Shown one piece after another: positions 62,739 through 64,000 of a stretch of DNA of 64,000 nt (the stretch's first letter is position 1; each line of letters begins with the position of its first letter). Source of the stretch: Micromonospora halotolerans. GTDB taxonomy: Bacteria; Actinomycetota; Actinomycetes; Mycobacteriales; Micromonosporaceae. Location: assembly GCF_032108445.1 (NCBI RefSeq), contig NZ_CP134876.1:6634001-6698000 (forward strand). Reading direction: 5' to 3'. The notes beneath the pieces were generated by a model. It was not told the DNA's origin. It saw nothing but the letters and a program-made list of their open reading frames with translations, and did not search any database. Made by a program: the position numbers and the translations under genes.

Positions 62739-63629
62739 ATGGAGTCGCAGTCCACGGTCGGCGCGGACGCTGTCGCCCGGGCACGTGAGCTGGCACTGGC
62801 CAAGCAGTACGAGCCCGCAGTCGCCATCCTGCGTGAACATCTGACGACGCATCCGGACGACGCCGTTGCCTGGCGCCGCCTCGCCGGCGCCCTGCTCGGC
62901 TGCGACCGCCCCGCGGCAGCGGTCGAGGCGGCCGGTCGAGCGATGGACCTCGCCCCCGACGACGTGGTGGCGCACCGCCACCGGGCACTGGCTCTCCACA
63001 TGCTCGGGCGGCACCCTGAGTCGTACGCCGACGCGAAGCGCGCGGTGGAGCTCGCACCCGATGACGACGAGGCGCTCAGCCTGCTCGCCCTGAACGTCCT
63101 CAACGTCGATCGCGACCCGGCCCGAGCCCGGGCACTGGCCCGGCGGGCGCTCACCGCGAATCCCGACAGCCTGCCGGCCCGGGATGTGGCCAGGGTCTGC
63201 CGGAGGATCCGCCGCACCACCACGACGACCGCGCTGTTCCTCGCGGCCGCCCCGGCCGGGATGGCGCTGATGGGTCTGTGGCTCATCACATACGACACCG
63301 GCAGCGCGGGCGACCGTCGCTGGATCACCTGGCCGGCCGTCGCGGCCGGCGCCACCGTCCTTCTCAGCCTGCTGCTGGGACGGTCGCGCCGCACCGCGCC
63401 TCCGATGCTCACACCGCCCCAGATGCTCGCGACGATGAGCACCTCCGGCATCGCCGCGGCCGGTGCGGCGTACGGCGGCACCCGATCGCTGCCCGCCGCG
63501 GGCGCCGTCGGCCTCGTCGCGCTCGTCATCTCCGGCGGCTACTCGTTCCTCCTCCTCCGCGCGGCGCGGCGTGGCGCCGTGGCGGAGAAGCGGAAGAGGG
63601 CCGTCCGGTCCGCCGACCGGAACTCCTGA
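62739..63629 (+). CDS. TPR-repeat membrane protein
   Basis: 296 residues from ATG 62739 (GAGG 7 nt upstream). Three to four tetratricopeptide repeats (about 10-145: ALAKQYEPAVAILREHLTTHP, AAAVEAAGRAMDLAPDD, ESYADAKRAVELAPDD), then four hydrophobic segments (160-270). Cytosolic or external scaffold fixed to the membrane; partner unknown. 82 bp after the nuclease gene in the same direction. Confidence 0.8.
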   Translation: MESQSTVGADAVARARELALAKQYEPAVAILREHLTTHPDDAVAWRRLAGALLGCDRPAAAVEAAGRAMDLAPDDVVAHRHRALALHMLGRHPESYADAKRAVELAPDDDEALSLLALNVLNVDRDPARARALARRALTANPDSLPARDVARVCRRIRRTTTTTALFLAAAPAGMALMGLWLITYDTGSAGDRRWITWPAVAAGATVLLSLLLGRSRRTAPPMLTPPQMLATMSTSGIAAAGAAYGGTRSLPAAGAVGLVALVISGGYSFLLLRAARRGAVAEKRKRAVRSADRNS

Positions 63630-63755
63630 CGCCCCAGCTCTCCCGGGTTCGCTGCGGTCCACACTCGCCGCCGCCGGGATCGTCACACCCGTCGGGCATG
63701 GTGGCGGTCTGGTCGAGGCCGGTGTGGCATCGACCTCACGAACGTGGAGGAAACC

Positions 63756-64000
63756 GTGGTGGTCACCGCCGATGATCTCGACGCCGCGCTGTCGAGGGTG
63801 GTCGCCGGCCTGCGACCGGCGACCGGCCTGGACTGGTCCGCGCGCGCCGGCGGTCTCGAGTGGGACTGCTGGCACACCGCCGAGCACGTCGGCGACTGTC
63901 TGATGTCGTTCGCCGCCCAACTCGTGGCCCGGCCCGAGGAACGGTATGTGCGCTTCATGGCGATCGTCGACAAGGACGCCTCTCCCGCCGAGGTGCTGGA
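63756..64000 (+). CDS. DinB/mycothiol-dependent maleylpyruvate isomerase-like protein, 3' end outside window
   Basis: First 81 residues from GTG 63756 (GGAGG 5 nt upstream; GTG 63759 possible). The opening LDAALSRVVAGL then LEWDCWHTAEHVGDCLMSF fits the four-helix DinB_2/maleylpyruvate-isomerase N-terminal domain, with the His residues of the metal site in TAEHVGD. The rest is cut by the window edge. Confidence 0.55.
   Translation, partial: MVVTADDLDAALSRVVAGLRPATGLDWSARAGGLEWDCWHTAEHVGDCLMSFAAQLVARPEERYVRFMAIVDKDASPAEVL

Overview
The window is about 73% GC with strong G/C third-position bias. It carries the actinobacterial proteasome/pupylation locus, a Tat operon, mycothiol-era regulators and many leaderless genes, which together point to a mycelial actinomycete, most likely Micromonosporaceae (Micromonospora-like). 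The genus is an inference from gene content only. No rRNA, tRNA or CRISPR array was seen.

Layout. 1-5 kb: the 3' part of a TnpB nuclease gene cut by the window edge, a polyprenol-phosphate-type glycosyltransferase, a short-chain dehydrogenase behind a cysteine-free bL36 ribosomal protein gene, and two secreted polysaccharide-directed proteins (double-discoidin beta-helix; CE1-like esterase with CBM2). 6.7-16.4 kb: accessory metabolism with local regulators (TetR/GNAT, MarR/MBL hydrolase/AKR, HxlR-peroxiredoxin fusion/MFS, MarR/haloalkane-dehalogenase-like), several with visible palindromic operators. The GNAT gene is frameshifted. 16.4-20.3 kb: 5'-3' exonuclease and HelY-type helicase. 20.3-30.5 kb: mixed genes (HAD, DMT exporter, lipid kinase, alcohol dehydrogenase, lipoprotein, glycogen-debranching-like enzyme, cobalamin-binding protein, TOPRIM protein). 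30.6-34.4 kb: tatC-tatA, a small membrane coiled-coil protein, pafC-pafB. 34.5-37.2 kb: cation efflux, DUF3866, AhpD-like protein. 37.6-50.6 kb: pafA, dTDP-glucose dehydratase, prcA-prcB, pup, dop, mpa, ferredoxin, trmI with two tiny coupled reading frames, site-2 protease, RecB-like nuclease. 50.7-56.2 kb: NarL-type two-component system and a MacB/FtsX-type ABC exporter. 56.2-64 kb: small enzymes, a zinc metallopeptidase lipoprotein, a methyltransferase, a GH15 glucosidase/trehalase, a secreted HNH nuclease, a TPR membrane protein and a truncated gene at the edge.

How the genes work together. Dop deamidates the C-terminal Gln of Pup, PafA ligates Pup to lysines, Mpa (C-terminal GQYL) recognises and unfolds pupylated proteins and feeds them to PrcA/PrcB. 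PafB/PafC form the WYL-domain activator of the LexA-independent DNA-damage response. TatA/TatC export folded proteins. The order exonuclease-helY ... tatC-tatA-pafC-pafB-pafA ... prcA-prcB-pup-dop-mpa-trmI-RecB-like matches, from memory, Mycobacterium tuberculosis Rv2090-Rv2119, with about 10 kb inserted between tatC and helY here.

A striking window-wide signal is a TAnnnT-like -10 box 6-8 nt before the start codon of about two dozen genes that lack a Shine-Dalgarno sequence, which indicates leaderless transcripts. I used it to choose many starts.
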